A program made the translations under genes and the position numbers. Below are positions 33,973-42,338 of a stretch of DNA of 64,000 bases, one piece after another. The DNA lies in contig JBKPDF010000010.1 in assembly GCA_046727735.1 (NCBI GenBank), positions 62,001 to 126,000 on the forward strand, read 5' to 3'. Below the pieces are notes generated by a model. That model was not told the DNA's origin. It made no database searches and saw nothing but the letters and a program-made list of their open reading frames with translations. Source of the stretch: AP-16 sp046727735. GTDB lineage: Bacteria; Pseudomonadota; Alphaproteobacteria; Rhizobiales; Xanthobacteraceae. The first letter of the stretch is position 1, and each line of letters starts with the position of its first letter.

Positions 33973-35361
33973 ATGAGCAACAAGATGTGGGGCGGCCGGT
34001 TCGGTGCGGAGCCGGACGCCCTCATGCAAGAGATCAACGCGTCGATCGCCGTCGATCGCGCGCTCTACGCTCAGGACATTGCCGCGTCCAAGGCCCATGC
34101 GGACATGTTGGCCCGGCAAGGAATCGTTTCCCGCGAAGACGCCGATAAAATTGCACAAGGGCTGGAGACGATCCGGAGTGAGATCGACAGCGGGCGGTTC
34201 TCGTTCAAGGCCGCGCTCGAGGACATCCATACTCATGTGGAAGCACGCCTGCAGGAACTGATCGGTCCCGCGGCCGGCAGGCTCCACGCCGCGCGCTCGC
34301 GCAACGACCAGGTCGCGACGGATTTCAAACTGTGGGTCCGCGACGCAATCGACAAGCTGGACGCCGCGCTCGGCGAATATCAGCGCGCGCTCGCTGCCAA
34401 AGCCCTGGAGCACGCCGGCACTCTGATGCCGGGGCTCACGCACATGCAAACCGCGCAGCCGGTGACCTTCGGGCACTATCTGCTGGCATACGTAGAAATG
34501 GCGGCGCGCGACCGCGGCCGCCTTGCTGACGCGCGGCGCCGGCTCAACGAATGTCCGCTCGGCTCGGCGGCGCTCGCCGGCACCTCGCTCCCGATCGACC
34601 GCGATATGACCGCGGCCGCGCTCGGCTTCGATCGACCGAGTGCGAACTCGATCGACGCCGTCGCCGACCGCGACTTCGCGCTGGAGACGCTGGCCGCGGC
34701 CGGGATCGCGGCCGTGCATCTATCGCGGTTCGCCGAGGAGATCGTACTGTTCACCTCGCCGCTCACCGGATTGCTGGCGCTCTCCGACAAATTCACGACC
34801 GGCTCCTCGATCATGCCGCAGAAGCGCAATCCCGATGCGGCGGAGCTGGTGCGCGCCAAGGCGGGGCGGATCATCGGCGCATTGACGACGCTGCTGGCGG
34901 TCATGAAAGGCCTGCCGCTCGCCTACCAAAAGGACATGCAAGAGGACAAGGCCGCCACGATCGATGCGCTCGCCGCGCTCGATCTGTCGATCGCCGCCAT
35001 GACCGGAATGGTGCGCGACATGGAGCCCGACACGGCGCGCATGAAGAAGGCGGCCGGCGGCGGCTATTCGACCGCCACCGATCTCGCGGATTGGCTGGTG
35101 GGCAAGGGAATGCCGTTTCGGGAAGCGCACCACGTGACGGGCCGGGTCGTGGCCGCGGCGGAGCAGGCCGGCGTGCCGCTTCACCGCTTGCCGCTGGAAG
35201 CGATGCGGGCGATCGAGCCGCGCATCGAGCCGGAAGCCCTCTCGCGGCTCGCGCCGGAGCGGTCGGTCAAGAGCCGTACGAGCTATGGCGGCACCGCGCC
35301 GGCCAATGTCCGCCGCGAAGCGCGAAAATGGCTCAAAAGATTGGAAAAAGACCGGGCATGA
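33973..35361 (+). CDS. argH: argininosuccinate lyase
   Basis: A 462-residue enzyme for the last step of arginine synthesis, splitting argininosuccinate into arginine and fumarate. The family signature GSSIMPQKRNPD (near residue 278) and the opening MWGGRFGAEPDALM are clear; HTHVEARL and TQTAQPVTFGHYLLA-type stretches (MQTAQPVTFGHYLL) supply catalytic His residues. Full length, with no damage seen. Divergent from tlpA and followed by lptM and lysA. Confidence 0.97.
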   Translation: MSNKMWGGRFGAEPDALMQEINASIAVDRALYAQDIAASKAHADMLARQGIVSREDADKIAQGLETIRSEIDSGRFSFKAALEDIHTHVEARLQELIGPAAGRLHAARSRNDQVATDFKLWVRDAIDKLDAALGEYQRALAAKALEHAGTLMPGLTHMQTAQPVTFGHYLLAYVEMAARDRGRLADARRRLNECPLGSAALAGTSLPIDRDMTAAALGFDRPSANSIDAVADRDFALETLAAAGIAAVHLSRFAEEIVLFTSPLTGLLALSDKFTTGSSIMPQKRNPDAAELVRAKAGRIIGALTTLLAVMKGLPLAYQKDMQEDKAATIDALAALDLSIAAMTGMVRDMEPDTARMKKAAGGGYSTATDLADWLVGKGMPFREAHHVTGRVVAAAEQAGVPLHRLPLEAMRAIEPRIEPEALSRLAPERSVKSRTSYGGTAPANVRREARKWLKRLEKDRA

Positions 35362-35437
35362 GCGCCACCGAAACGCCAAAGGGCTCGCCTAGAAAAGCTC
35401 GATTCTGCTATATGCTGCGATGTGTGGGGATCGCTTC

Positions 35438-35659
35438 GTGAGCTCGTTCGTTCGCATTTTGCCGCTCTTGGCCGGCGTCCTGGCGCTCGGACTTTTCGGG
35501 TGCGGTCGCAAGGGACCGCTCGATTTGCCGCCCAGCGCTGCCATCAATCAGCCGCCCCCAGCCGCGGGCGCTGAGCCTGCTGCCGTCGATCCTGACGGCC
35601 GTCCGGTTGCGCCGGCCGGAACCAAGAAATCGCTTCCGATCGACTGGCTGCTCAACTGA
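35438..35659 (+). CDS. lptM: small lipoprotein LptM (YifL-like)
   Basis: A 73-residue lipoprotein. After a short basic start the hydrophobic segment ends in the lipobox LFGC, followed by the invariant GRKGPLDLPP that marks the LPS-translocon maturation chaperone LptM. A Pro/Ala-rich tail follows. The GTG at 35438 is chosen because GGGGA is seven bases upstream; the ATG at 35420 would add six residues. Position between argH and lysA is conserved across alpha- and gammaproteobacteria. The lysA start is 7 bp downstream. Confidence 0.88.
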   Translation: MSSFVRILPLLAGVLALGLFGCGRKGPLDLPPSAAINQPPPAAGAEPAAVDPDGRPVAPAGTKKSLPIDWLLN

Positions 35660-35666
35660 ACGTGCC

Positions 35667-36941
35667 ATGCATCATTTCGCCTACCGCAACGGCGTGCTTC
35701 ACGCCGAGGGCGTGAGCATCGCCGTCCTGGCTCAGGCGATCGGGACGCCGTTCTATTGCTATTCGACCGCGACCATCGAGCGCCATTATCGCGTATTCGC
35801 AGGCGCATTCGCCGACGTGCCCGCACTTGTCTGTTACGCGCTGAAAGCCAACTCCAACCAGGCAGTCATCGCGACCCTGGCGCGCCTCGGCGCGGGCGCC
35901 GACGTCGTTTCCGAAGGCGAGCTCAAACGCGCGCGCAAGGCGAACATTCCGCCGGACCGGATCGTGTTCTCCGGCGTAGGCAAGAGCGAGCGAGAACTCG
36001 CGCTTGCGGTCGAGGAGGGCATCCTCTGCGTCAATGTAGAGTCAGAGCCCGAGCTGATCCGGCTTTCCGAAATCGCCGCAGCCAAAGGCCGAACGGCGCC
36101 GGTGTCGGTGCGGGTCAATCCCGACATCGATCCGCGCACGCATGCCAAGATTTCCACCGGCAGGGCCGAGAACCAGTTCGGGATTGCGATCAGCCGCGCG
36201 CGTGAGGTGTACGGGCTGGCCGGCAAGCTGCCCGGCGTCCGGGTCGCGGGCGTCGACATGCACATCGGCAGCCAGATCACCGAGCTCGAGCCGTTCGAGC
36301 GGGCGTTCGCGCTGCTTGCGGATTTCGTCCGCACGCTGCGCGGGGACGGCCACGCCATCGAGCATGTCGACGTGGGCGGCGGGCTCGGGATTCCCTATCG
36401 GGACGAGAACCCGCCGGACCCGGCCGCTTATGCCGAAGTTGTCAAGCGCGCGACCCGCGGGCTCGGATGCCGCCTGATCCTCGAGCCCGGGCGGCTGCTG
36501 GTCGGCAATGCCGGCATTCTGGCGACGCGGGTGCTTTACGTGAAACACGGCGATGCCAAGAACTTCGTGGTTGTCGATGCCGGCATGAACGATCTCGTGC
36601 GCCCGACCCTCTATGAGGCGCACCACGAGGTGCTTCCCGTGATGGACCGCAATGGGGAACACCGCATCCTCGCCGACGTGGTCGGCCCGCTGTGCGAATC
36701 CGGGGACTTTCTCGCGCGGCGACGCGAGCTCTGCGAGCCTCGGCCCGGTGACCTGCTGGTGCTGATGTCAACCGGAGCCTATGGGGCTGTGCAGTCCGGA
36801 ACCTACAATACGCGTCCGCTCGTCCCTGAAGTGCTGGTGCGGGACGAGCAATGGGCCGTGGTGCGGCAGCGGGTCGAGGTCGAGGACTTGATCGCACTTG
36901 ACCGCATGCCGCCCTGGCTTACGGAGGACGCCGGACCGTGA
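35667..36941 (+). CDS. lysA: diaminopimelate decarboxylase
   Basis: A 424-residue PLP enzyme that makes lysine from meso-diaminopimelate. The PLP lysine lies in CYALKANSN (near residue 60); the glycine-rich phosphate loop is HVDVGGGLGIPY, and the dimer-interface active-site motif CESGDF is present, followed by GAYG. Full length. It is translated 7 bp after lptM, so argH, lptM and lysA form an operon for arginine and lysine synthesis. Confidence 0.97.
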   Translation: MHHFAYRNGVLHAEGVSIAVLAQAIGTPFYCYSTATIERHYRVFAGAFADVPALVCYALKANSNQAVIATLARLGAGADVVSEGELKRARKANIPPDRIVFSGVGKSERELALAVEEGILCVNVESEPELIRLSEIAAAKGRTAPVSVRVNPDIDPRTHAKISTGRAENQFGIAISRAREVYGLAGKLPGVRVAGVDMHIGSQITELEPFERAFALLADFVRTLRGDGHAIEHVDVGGGLGIPYRDENPPDPAAYAEVVKRATRGLGCRLILEPGRLLVGNAGILATRVLYVKHGDAKNFVVVDAGMNDLVRPTLYEAHHEVLPVMDRNGEHRILADVVGPLCESGDFLARRRELCEPRPGDLLVLMSTGAYGAVQSGTYNTRPLVPEVLVRDEQWAVVRQRVEVEDLIALDRMPPWLTEDAGP

Positions 36942-37091
36942 GGCGGTTTGCGTGGGTAGCGGGTCGCGCCGGGCACGTGAGCCGAACTGCCGGGAACCGG
37001 GTCGATCACAGCTGCTTTACCGGCTGCCAGCTGCCGAAAATTGCCGAGGAAGGCTAAACTCTGCACGAGGATTCGAGCAATCGGAGGACTC

Positions 37092-39707
37092 TTGCCGTCC
37101 GAGAACCCATCGACGCCCCGTCCCGACGAGAGGCCCCCGGTTTCGAGCCACGATGCCGCGGCCCGAGGGAGGCTCAAACGGGCCCTCGCCCGCGCCTATT
37201 GGGCGATCCTGTGGGAGCGGTTGTGGCCGGCGCTCGCCTCGATTCTGACTGCTGCCGGGTTCTTCGTCGCGGTTTCCTGGACCGGGCTGTGGCTGATCGT
37301 GCCGCCGCTCGTGCGCGCGGTCCTGCTCTTCGTGCTGCTGCTGCTGTTTGCGATCTCCGCCGTGCCGCTGTTCCGGTTTCGGCTGCCGCGGGAGACGGAT
37401 GGCCTGCGCCGGCTCGACCGCGCAACCGGGCTGTCACACCGGCCGGCGACCGCGGTTGCCGACGAGCTCGCAACGGATCGAGATGATCAAGTTTCGCAGG
37501 TGCTCTGGCAGGCGCACCTCGAGCGCGCGCGACGCGCCGCACGGCGGCTCAGGGCGGGCTTGCCGGCGCCCGGGCTTGCGGCGCGGGATCCGATGGCTCT
37601 GCGCGCGCTCGTCGCCGTGCTGCTCGTCGCGACGTTCTTCGCGGCCGGGCACGAGCGCGGGAAGCGCGTGCTCGCGGCATTCGACTGGGCTGGGGTCGGC
37701 CAAGCCGCGAATTTCCGCATCGACGCCTGGGTCACGCCCCCCGCCTATACGGCACGGCCGCCGTTGATCCTTCCGGGGCTGCGCGGCAGCGAGGGCGTGC
37801 AGCCGGCGAACGTGCTGGAAGTCCCGGCCGGCAGCACGCTCGTCGTTCGGGCGACGAGCTCGGCCGGCCTGGAGGTCGCTACGAGCGGCGGGCTCGCGGA
37901 GGAAGCGGCCGACCCCAAAGCGCGCGTGCCCGCCGGTACCGAGGAGCGGCGGTTCACAATCAAGGGCAACGGCACGGCCAGCGTCCGTGGCGCGTTCAGC
38001 GACGACATTGGCTGGACGTTCCGAGCGATCCCCGACCGGCCGCCGACCATCACGCTGGTGAAGGAGCCGGAAGCGCAACTGCGCGGCGGATTGCACCTCG
38101 TCTACAAGCTGGAGGACGATTACGGGGTCGTGTCGGCGCGGGCGAGCTTCGTGCCCAAGCAGCCCAGCCAAACGACCGATGCACGGCCGGGCGGGCGCGC
38201 CCTGTTCGGTCCTCCGGACTTTTCCTTGTCGCTGCCGCAGGCACGGACCCGCAACGGCCTCGGCCAGACCACAAAGGATCTCGCCGATCATCCGTGGGCC
38301 GGAACCGAGGTGGTGATGACGCTCACCGCGCGCGACGAAGCCGGAAACGAAGGCTCGAGCGCGGCGCGCGAGCTTCGCCTGCCCGAGCGCATGTTCACAA
38401 AGCCGCTGGCGAAAGCGCTCGTCGAGCAGCGCCGCAACCTTGCACTCGACGCCGACGCGCGTTCGCGCGTGCTGCGCGCGCTCGACGCGCTCACGATTGC
38501 GCCGGAGCGTTTCATCCCCGAGGCCGGCGTCTATCTCGGCCTGCGCGCGATCTACTGGCAGCTCGAGCATGCCCGCAGCGACGACCAGCTTCGCGACGTC
38601 GTCGCGCGGCTGTGGCAGATGGCGACCGGAATCGAGGACGGCAATATCTCGGAGGCCGAGCAGGCGCTGCGCGCTGCCGAGGACGCGCTGCGCCAAGCGC
38701 TCGAGCGCGGCGCGGACGACGAGGAGATCAGGAAACTCACGGAGGAGCTGCGCGCGGCGCTCGACAAGTTCCTTCAGGCGCTCAACGAGCAGCTCAAGAG
38801 CAATCCGCAGCAGCTCGCCCGTCCGCTCGATCCCAATACGCGGGTGCTGCGCCCCCAAGATCTGAAGAACCTGCTCGATCGCATCGAGAATCTGGCGCGA
38901 TCCGGCGCCAAGGATGCGGCGCGCCAGCTGCTGCAGGAACTGCAATCGATGCTGGAGAACCTGCAGATGGCGCAGCCCGGGTCGCCGCAGGACGACGACA
39001 TGTCGGCGCTCGACGAGCTCGGCGACATGATCCGCCAGCAGCAGCAACTGCGCGACCGTACGTTCCGGCAGGGTCAGGAATCGCGCCGCGGCGATCGCCA
39101 GCAGCGCGGGCGGCGTGGCCAGCAGGGCGAGCAGAAAGAGGGCCAGCAGGGCCAGCCCGGCGAGCAGAAGCCCGGCAGCGAGTTCGGCGAGCTGCAAAAG
39201 AACCAGCAGGCGCTCCGTGGCCAGCTCAAGAAATTGTTGGAGGAGCTGCGCCGGCGGGGGGAGCTTGGTCAGCAGGGCCAGCAAGGCCAGCAGGGCCAGC
39301 AAGGCCAGGGCGACGAAGCGCTCGGCAGAGCCGAGGAAGCGATGCGCGATGCCGAGGGGGCGCTCGGAGACGAGAATGCCGACAGCGCAGTCGACTCCCA
39401 GGGCCGCGCGCTCGAGGCTTTGCGCAAAGGTGCGCAGGGCATGGCCCAGCAGATGCAACAGGGCCCCGGCCGCGGTCCCGGCCAGGCAGGCCGCACCGGC
39501 CCGCCGCGCGCCCAGCAGGACACCGATCCGCTCGGCCGGCCGATGCGTGGCCGCGACCTCGGTGACGATCTCACCGTGAAGATTCCCGGCGAGATCGATG
39601 TCCAGCGCGCGCGCCGCATTCTGGAGGAGCTCCGCCGGCGATTCGCCGATCCCGAGCGCCCGCAGCTCGAGCTCGACTACATCGAGCGCCTATTGCGAGA
39701 ATTTTGA
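37092..39707 (+). CDS. TIGR02302/DUF4175 family membrane protein
   Basis: A protein of about 871 residues, conserved in Rhizobiales next to lysA but of unknown function. Two helices near residues 35-85 are followed by a third near 180. A large periplasmic part comes next, then a helical region and a long Gln/Gly/Glu-rich low-complexity stretch (about residues 670-760). The start is uncertain: TTG at 37092 has GGAGG four bases upstream, while TTG at 37041 lacks a site. The coiled, glutamine-rich end suggests protein or peptidoglycan contacts. Confidence 0.82.
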   Translation: MPSENPSTPRPDERPPVSSHDAAARGRLKRALARAYWAILWERLWPALASILTAAGFFVAVSWTGLWLIVPPLVRAVLLFVLLLLFAISAVPLFRFRLPRETDGLRRLDRATGLSHRPATAVADELATDRDDQVSQVLWQAHLERARRAARRLRAGLPAPGLAARDPMALRALVAVLLVATFFAAGHERGKRVLAAFDWAGVGQAANFRIDAWVTPPAYTARPPLILPGLRGSEGVQPANVLEVPAGSTLVVRATSSAGLEVATSGGLAEEAADPKARVPAGTEERRFTIKGNGTASVRGAFSDDIGWTFRAIPDRPPTITLVKEPEAQLRGGLHLVYKLEDDYGVVSARASFVPKQPSQTTDARPGGRALFGPPDFSLSLPQARTRNGLGQTTKDLADHPWAGTEVVMTLTARDEAGNEGSSAARELRLPERMFTKPLAKALVEQRRNLALDADARSRVLRALDALTIAPERFIPEAGVYLGLRAIYWQLEHARSDDQLRDVVARLWQMATGIEDGNISEAEQALRAAEDALRQALERGADDEEIRKLTEELRAALDKFLQALNEQLKSNPQQLARPLDPNTRVLRPQDLKNLLDRIENLARSGAKDAARQLLQELQSMLENLQMAQPGSPQDDDMSALDELGDMIRQQQQLRDRTFRQGQESRRGDRQQRGRRGQQGEQKEGQQGQPGEQKPGSEFGELQKNQQALRGQLKKLLEELRRRGELGQQGQQGQQGQQGQGDEALGRAEEAMRDAEGALGDENADSAVDSQGRALEALRKGAQGMAQQMQQGPGRGPGQAGRTGPPRAQQDTDPLGRPMRGRDLGDDLTVKIPGEIDVQRARRILEELRRRFADPERPQLELDYIERLLREF
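39110..39312 (+). repeat. GGCCAGCAG-type codon repeats inside the DUF4175 gene
   Basis: Units of ggccagcag/ggccagcaa encoding Gly-Gln-Gln repeat at 39116-39170 and again at 39265-39310, where four to five units are nearly identical. Such tracts are prone to slippage in multiples of nine bases, which changes length but keeps the frame. Confidence 0.8.
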
Positions 39708-39727
39708 TCCCCGTCCGTCACGCACGA

Positions 39728-39846
39728 GTCATCCCGGGGCCCGAGCGAAGCGAGAAACCCGGGATCCATGACCACGGTGGGCGCGAAGTTTCTCAATCCG
39801 TATTCATGGGTTCCGGGCTCGCGCCTTCGGCGCGCCCCGGAACGCC
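39728..39846. repeat. composite double-hairpin repeat, copy 4
   Basis: Left hairpin gtcatcccggggcccgagcgaagcgagaaacccgggat, centre ccatgaccacgg...ccgtattcat, right hairpin gggttccgggctcgcgccttcggcgcgccccggaac. Lies between convergent DUF4175 and cupin genes. The right hairpin is nearly identical to that of copy 1. Confidence 0.8.
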
Positions 39847-39866
39847 GGCGCTGAAGATTTGTCGAT

Positions 39867-40136
39867 TCAGCGCTTGAGCTCGATTTCGACGAACACGATC
39901 TCGCGCGCGGTATCGTTCTTCACGTCGTGCTCCACCCCGGCTTTGCGGAAATAGGCTTCCCCGGCCGTGATCGGCGCCCGGCTTGTTCCGGAATGGGCCA
40001 CGATCGTCAACTCGCCATCGGTCATCGGCACCACGACGTAATCGTATTCGTGCCGGTGATGGCCGGTGGCGCAGCCGGGCGGCAGCCGCCATCGGGTGAT
40101 CCGCACATCGGGGCCGTCGAGCTGTACCTCGCGCAT
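39867..40136 (-). CDS. small cupin-domain protein
   Basis: An 89-residue single-domain cupin. The first metal motif is GHHRHEYDYVVVP (His pair and Tyr/Glu) and the second is AYFRKAGVEHDVKN with one His. Such mini-cupins bind a metal and may act as isomerases or sensors; no specific role can be assigned. It lies downstream of the P450 gene on the same strand, separated by a large inverted repeat. Confidence 0.85.
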   Translation of the reverse strand: MREVQLDGPDVRITRWRLPPGCATGHHRHEYDYVVVPMTDGELTIVAHSGTSRAPITAGEAYFRKAGVEHDVKNDTAREIVFVEIELKR

Positions 40137-40143
40137 GCGCGCT

Positions 40144-40260
40144 CCAGGGGACAGAAATCAGAAATCAGAGGTCAGAAATCAGGGGCTTGAGAATAAATCG
40201 GGCGTCGGGATCGTCGACCTCGCTTATTCTGATTTCTGACATCTGACTTCTGTTCCCTGG
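40144..40260. repeat. cagaaatcag-type long inverted repeat
   Basis: The left arm (40144-40182) and right arm (40229-40260) are imperfect reverse complements built from iterated (t)cagaaatcag units; the outer ends are CCAGGGGACAGAA and TTCTGTTCCCTGG. The left arm has one extra 7-base unit. The right arm ends at the base before the P450 stop codon region, so the fold lies between two genes of the same strand. Confidence 0.8.
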
Positions 40261-41493
40261 TCACCACCGGGCCATCAGGGTCGTAAGCCCGCGCAGCGTG
40301 ATCGTCGGTCGCCAGACGGGATGCTCGATATCGTCGAGCCGCAGGTGCGGCAGCCGCTGCGCCAGACGCCGGAACGCGATCTCACCCTCGATGCGTGCAA
40401 GCTGGGCTCCCAAGCAATGATGGATGCCGCCGCCGAACGAGAGCGGCCGCACGTTCTTGCGCGTGATGTCGAGCGTATCCGGATCGGCATAGACCTCTGG
40501 GTCGCGGTTGGCGGCGCCGAGCAGGCACATCACGCTTTCGCCGCGCCGCACGTGGGTGCCGTCGGCGAGCGTCACGTCCTCGAAGGCCTTGCGGGTGGTC
40601 AGCTGCACCGAGGAATCATAGCGCAGCAGCTCCTCGACCGCGTTGCCGGCAAGCCCGGGATCTTGCACGAGCTTTCGCCATTGCCCGGGATTGCGGTGCA
40701 ACGCGAGCAGGCCGTTGCCGATCAGGTGCGTCGTGGTCTCATGGCCGGCGCCGAACAGGAGCCCGATATTGGCGGCGAGCTCGTCGTGAGTAAGCCGCCC
40801 GTCCTCCTCGTCACGTACGTGGAGCAGCGCCGTGATCAGGTCGTCGCCATCGGCGTCCTTGCGGCGTTCGAACAGCTCCTCGAAATAACCGCGGTTGCGC
40901 ACCGCAATGGCGTTGACCTCGTCGAGTTCCTGGCGGGTCATCGGGGTCGGGTCGAGGGCGCGGCCGGAGACGCGGTAACCCGTCAGGAACCGCGGCCGGT
41001 CCGCCTCCGGAATGCCGAGCAAGTCACAGATGACCAGGACGGGCAGCGGCCGGGCGAAATCGGCGATCACGTCCATGCGGCCGCGCGGCGCGACCGCATC
41101 GAGCAAGGTCTCGACCAGGGTCTCGATTTTTCCGCGCATCGCTTCGAGCCGGCGTGCCGTGAACGCCTTGGCGACGAGGCCGCGCAGCCGCGTGTGGTCC
41201 GGCGGATCGCGCACCAGCATCGAGAGCCGCAGGCCGCGATAGGCCGGCTCGTCGAGGAGTTCGCGGCGTTCGCGGATATCCGACAGCTCGCCCTCGAAAT
41301 CGTGGCCGAAGCGCGGGTCCTTCAGCACCGCAGCGATTTCGCCGTAGCGCGTCAGCACCCAGACGCCCGTCGGCGCGCGCCATACCGGCGCGCGGTCGCG
41401 CAGGAACCGGTAGGCGGGGTAGGGGTCCGCGAGGAATTTCGGATCGGCGAGGTCGAGCAGCGGCCTCTTCGCGATCGGTTCGGCCATGGTCAT
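40261..41493 (-). CDS. cytochrome P450
   Basis: A 410-residue bacterial class I-type P450 without a membrane anchor. The I-helix GAGHETTTHLIGNG, the ExxR motif (EELLR) and the haem loop FGGGIHHCLGAQLA with the ligand Cys are all intact. It would need a ferredoxin and reductase encoded elsewhere. The ATG at 41493 has GAGG six bases upstream; a second ATG (41487) is two codons later, and the frame extends to 41550. The substrate is unknown. Confidence 0.93.
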   Translation of the reverse strand: MTMAEPIAKRPLLDLADPKFLADPYPAYRFLRDRAPVWRAPTGVWVLTRYGEIAAVLKDPRFGHDFEGELSDIRERRELLDEPAYRGLRLSMLVRDPPDHTRLRGLVAKAFTARRLEAMRGKIETLVETLLDAVAPRGRMDVIADFARPLPVLVICDLLGIPEADRPRFLTGYRVSGRALDPTPMTRQELDEVNAIAVRNRGYFEELFERRKDADGDDLITALLHVRDEEDGRLTHDELAANIGLLFGAGHETTTHLIGNGLLALHRNPGQWRKLVQDPGLAGNAVEELLRYDSSVQLTTRKAFEDVTLADGTHVRRGESVMCLLGAANRDPEVYADPDTLDITRKNVRPLSFGGGIHHCLGAQLARIEGEIAFRRLAQRLPHLRLDDIEHPVWRPTITLRGLTTLMARW

Positions 41494-41706
41494 GGCGGCC
41501 TCATGGGCAAGGAGAGAGCGGGCCTGCATCGTAGTGTGGCCGGCGGGCAATTGTCAGGACCGATTCTCATCCGCCGGCCATGACCGACGACCGCACCGCG
41601 CCCAATCCCTGAATACCGCCGCCCCATTTAGTTCAACATTTATGCACTTTTTGTTGGAAGGAATTGCTGCAGTGCGGCATGAGTGAGCCCGTGGAGAGCC
41701 TGTGTG

Positions 41707-41911
41707 ATGGGTACGTTCGAGGCTTACCGGAAATATGCGCGCGATTGCTTCGCGATGGCGCAGACCGCCAGCGATAGCCGGATGAAGACATTCCTGTTCA
41801 GCATGGCGCAAATCCTGGGTGCGCCTTGCGCAACAGGCGGAAAAGAATACCACGCCCGGTCCGACCCACGCGAGCGTTCCAGCAAAGAAGCGGCGGGCCG
41901 CCGCCGATTGA
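41707..41911 (+). pseudogene. frameshifted small conserved protein (AxxC...WxxLAxQ family)
   Basis: The ATG at 41707 opens MGTFEAYRKYARDCFAMAQTAS..MAQI; then one extra C at about 41815 throws the frame. Removing it restores WVRLAQQAEKNTTPGP and a natural stop at 41909-41911, giving a protein of about 67 residues like the intact gene at 50777. The frame as it stands continues to 41952 with unrelated sequence. Either a recent loss or a sequencing error. The neighbouring Opp operon also carries frameshifts. Confidence 0.72.
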
Positions 41912-41948
41912 TGAACTCGCGCCCGCGATCAGTCCAGAGCGGGCAGCA

Positions 41949-42131
41949 TTAACCTTTGGGATCGGGAGAAGCGGCCGCGGGAACGCGGCTGCGCTGTTCA
42001 GCGAGCCGGTTCCACCATTCGGCATACCGCAGCATCGCGGCTTTCTGCTTCGGGTCGTCCAGCGTGTCCGCCTGGATCAGGCAATCGAGTGCCTTGGTCC
42101 GGCAAGCGTCCGCCGTCAGGTACGCGTCCAC
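41949..42131 (-). CDS. small conserved protein (AxxC...WxxLAxQ family)
   Basis: A 60-residue protein (VDAYLTADACRTKALDCL..ML..AEWWNRLAEQ). The core A-x3-C-L-x2-A and ML-x-YAEWW-x-RLAEQ parallels the genes at 41707 and 50777. The GTG at 42131 is chosen because GGGAG lies about nine bases upstream; the frame extends to 42212. A GGAAC-N16-CGAT sequence 42 bp upstream is one mismatch from the EcfG promoter consensus. Unknown function. Convergent with the pseudogene. Confidence 0.65.
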   Translation of the reverse strand: MDAYLTADACRTKALDCLIQADTLDDPKQKAAMLRYAEWWNRLAEQRSRVPAAASPDPKG

Positions 42132-42338
42132 GGCGCCCCCCTCCCAGAGGTATGAAGATCCGTTTGCGGACCAATCGCCAGACATGAGGTCGAGTTCCCG
42201 CGGCCAGAGCATTCGTCAACCCACGTCACCAACGCAGTTCGGGCAAAAATCGTTCGCGACGCAGCTTGCCCAGTTCTTCCGGCCTTTGTCGTCCGGCCCT
42301 GCTCGCCGGTTCAGCCGCGGCTGTCCGCCGCCCGAGGC

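Noticed and set aside
37434..39458. Minus-strand frame of 674 codons opposite the DUF4175 gene, rich in Leu and Ala
   Set aside because: The Leu-rich repeats are the antisense reading of the Gly-Gln-Gln tract; not a leucine-rich-repeat protein.
38000..40300. Possible CRISPR array, because of several short repeats
   Set aside because: The repeats are either codon-level Gly-Gln-Gln units or a single inverted repeat; no regular repeat-spacer pattern and no cas genes.
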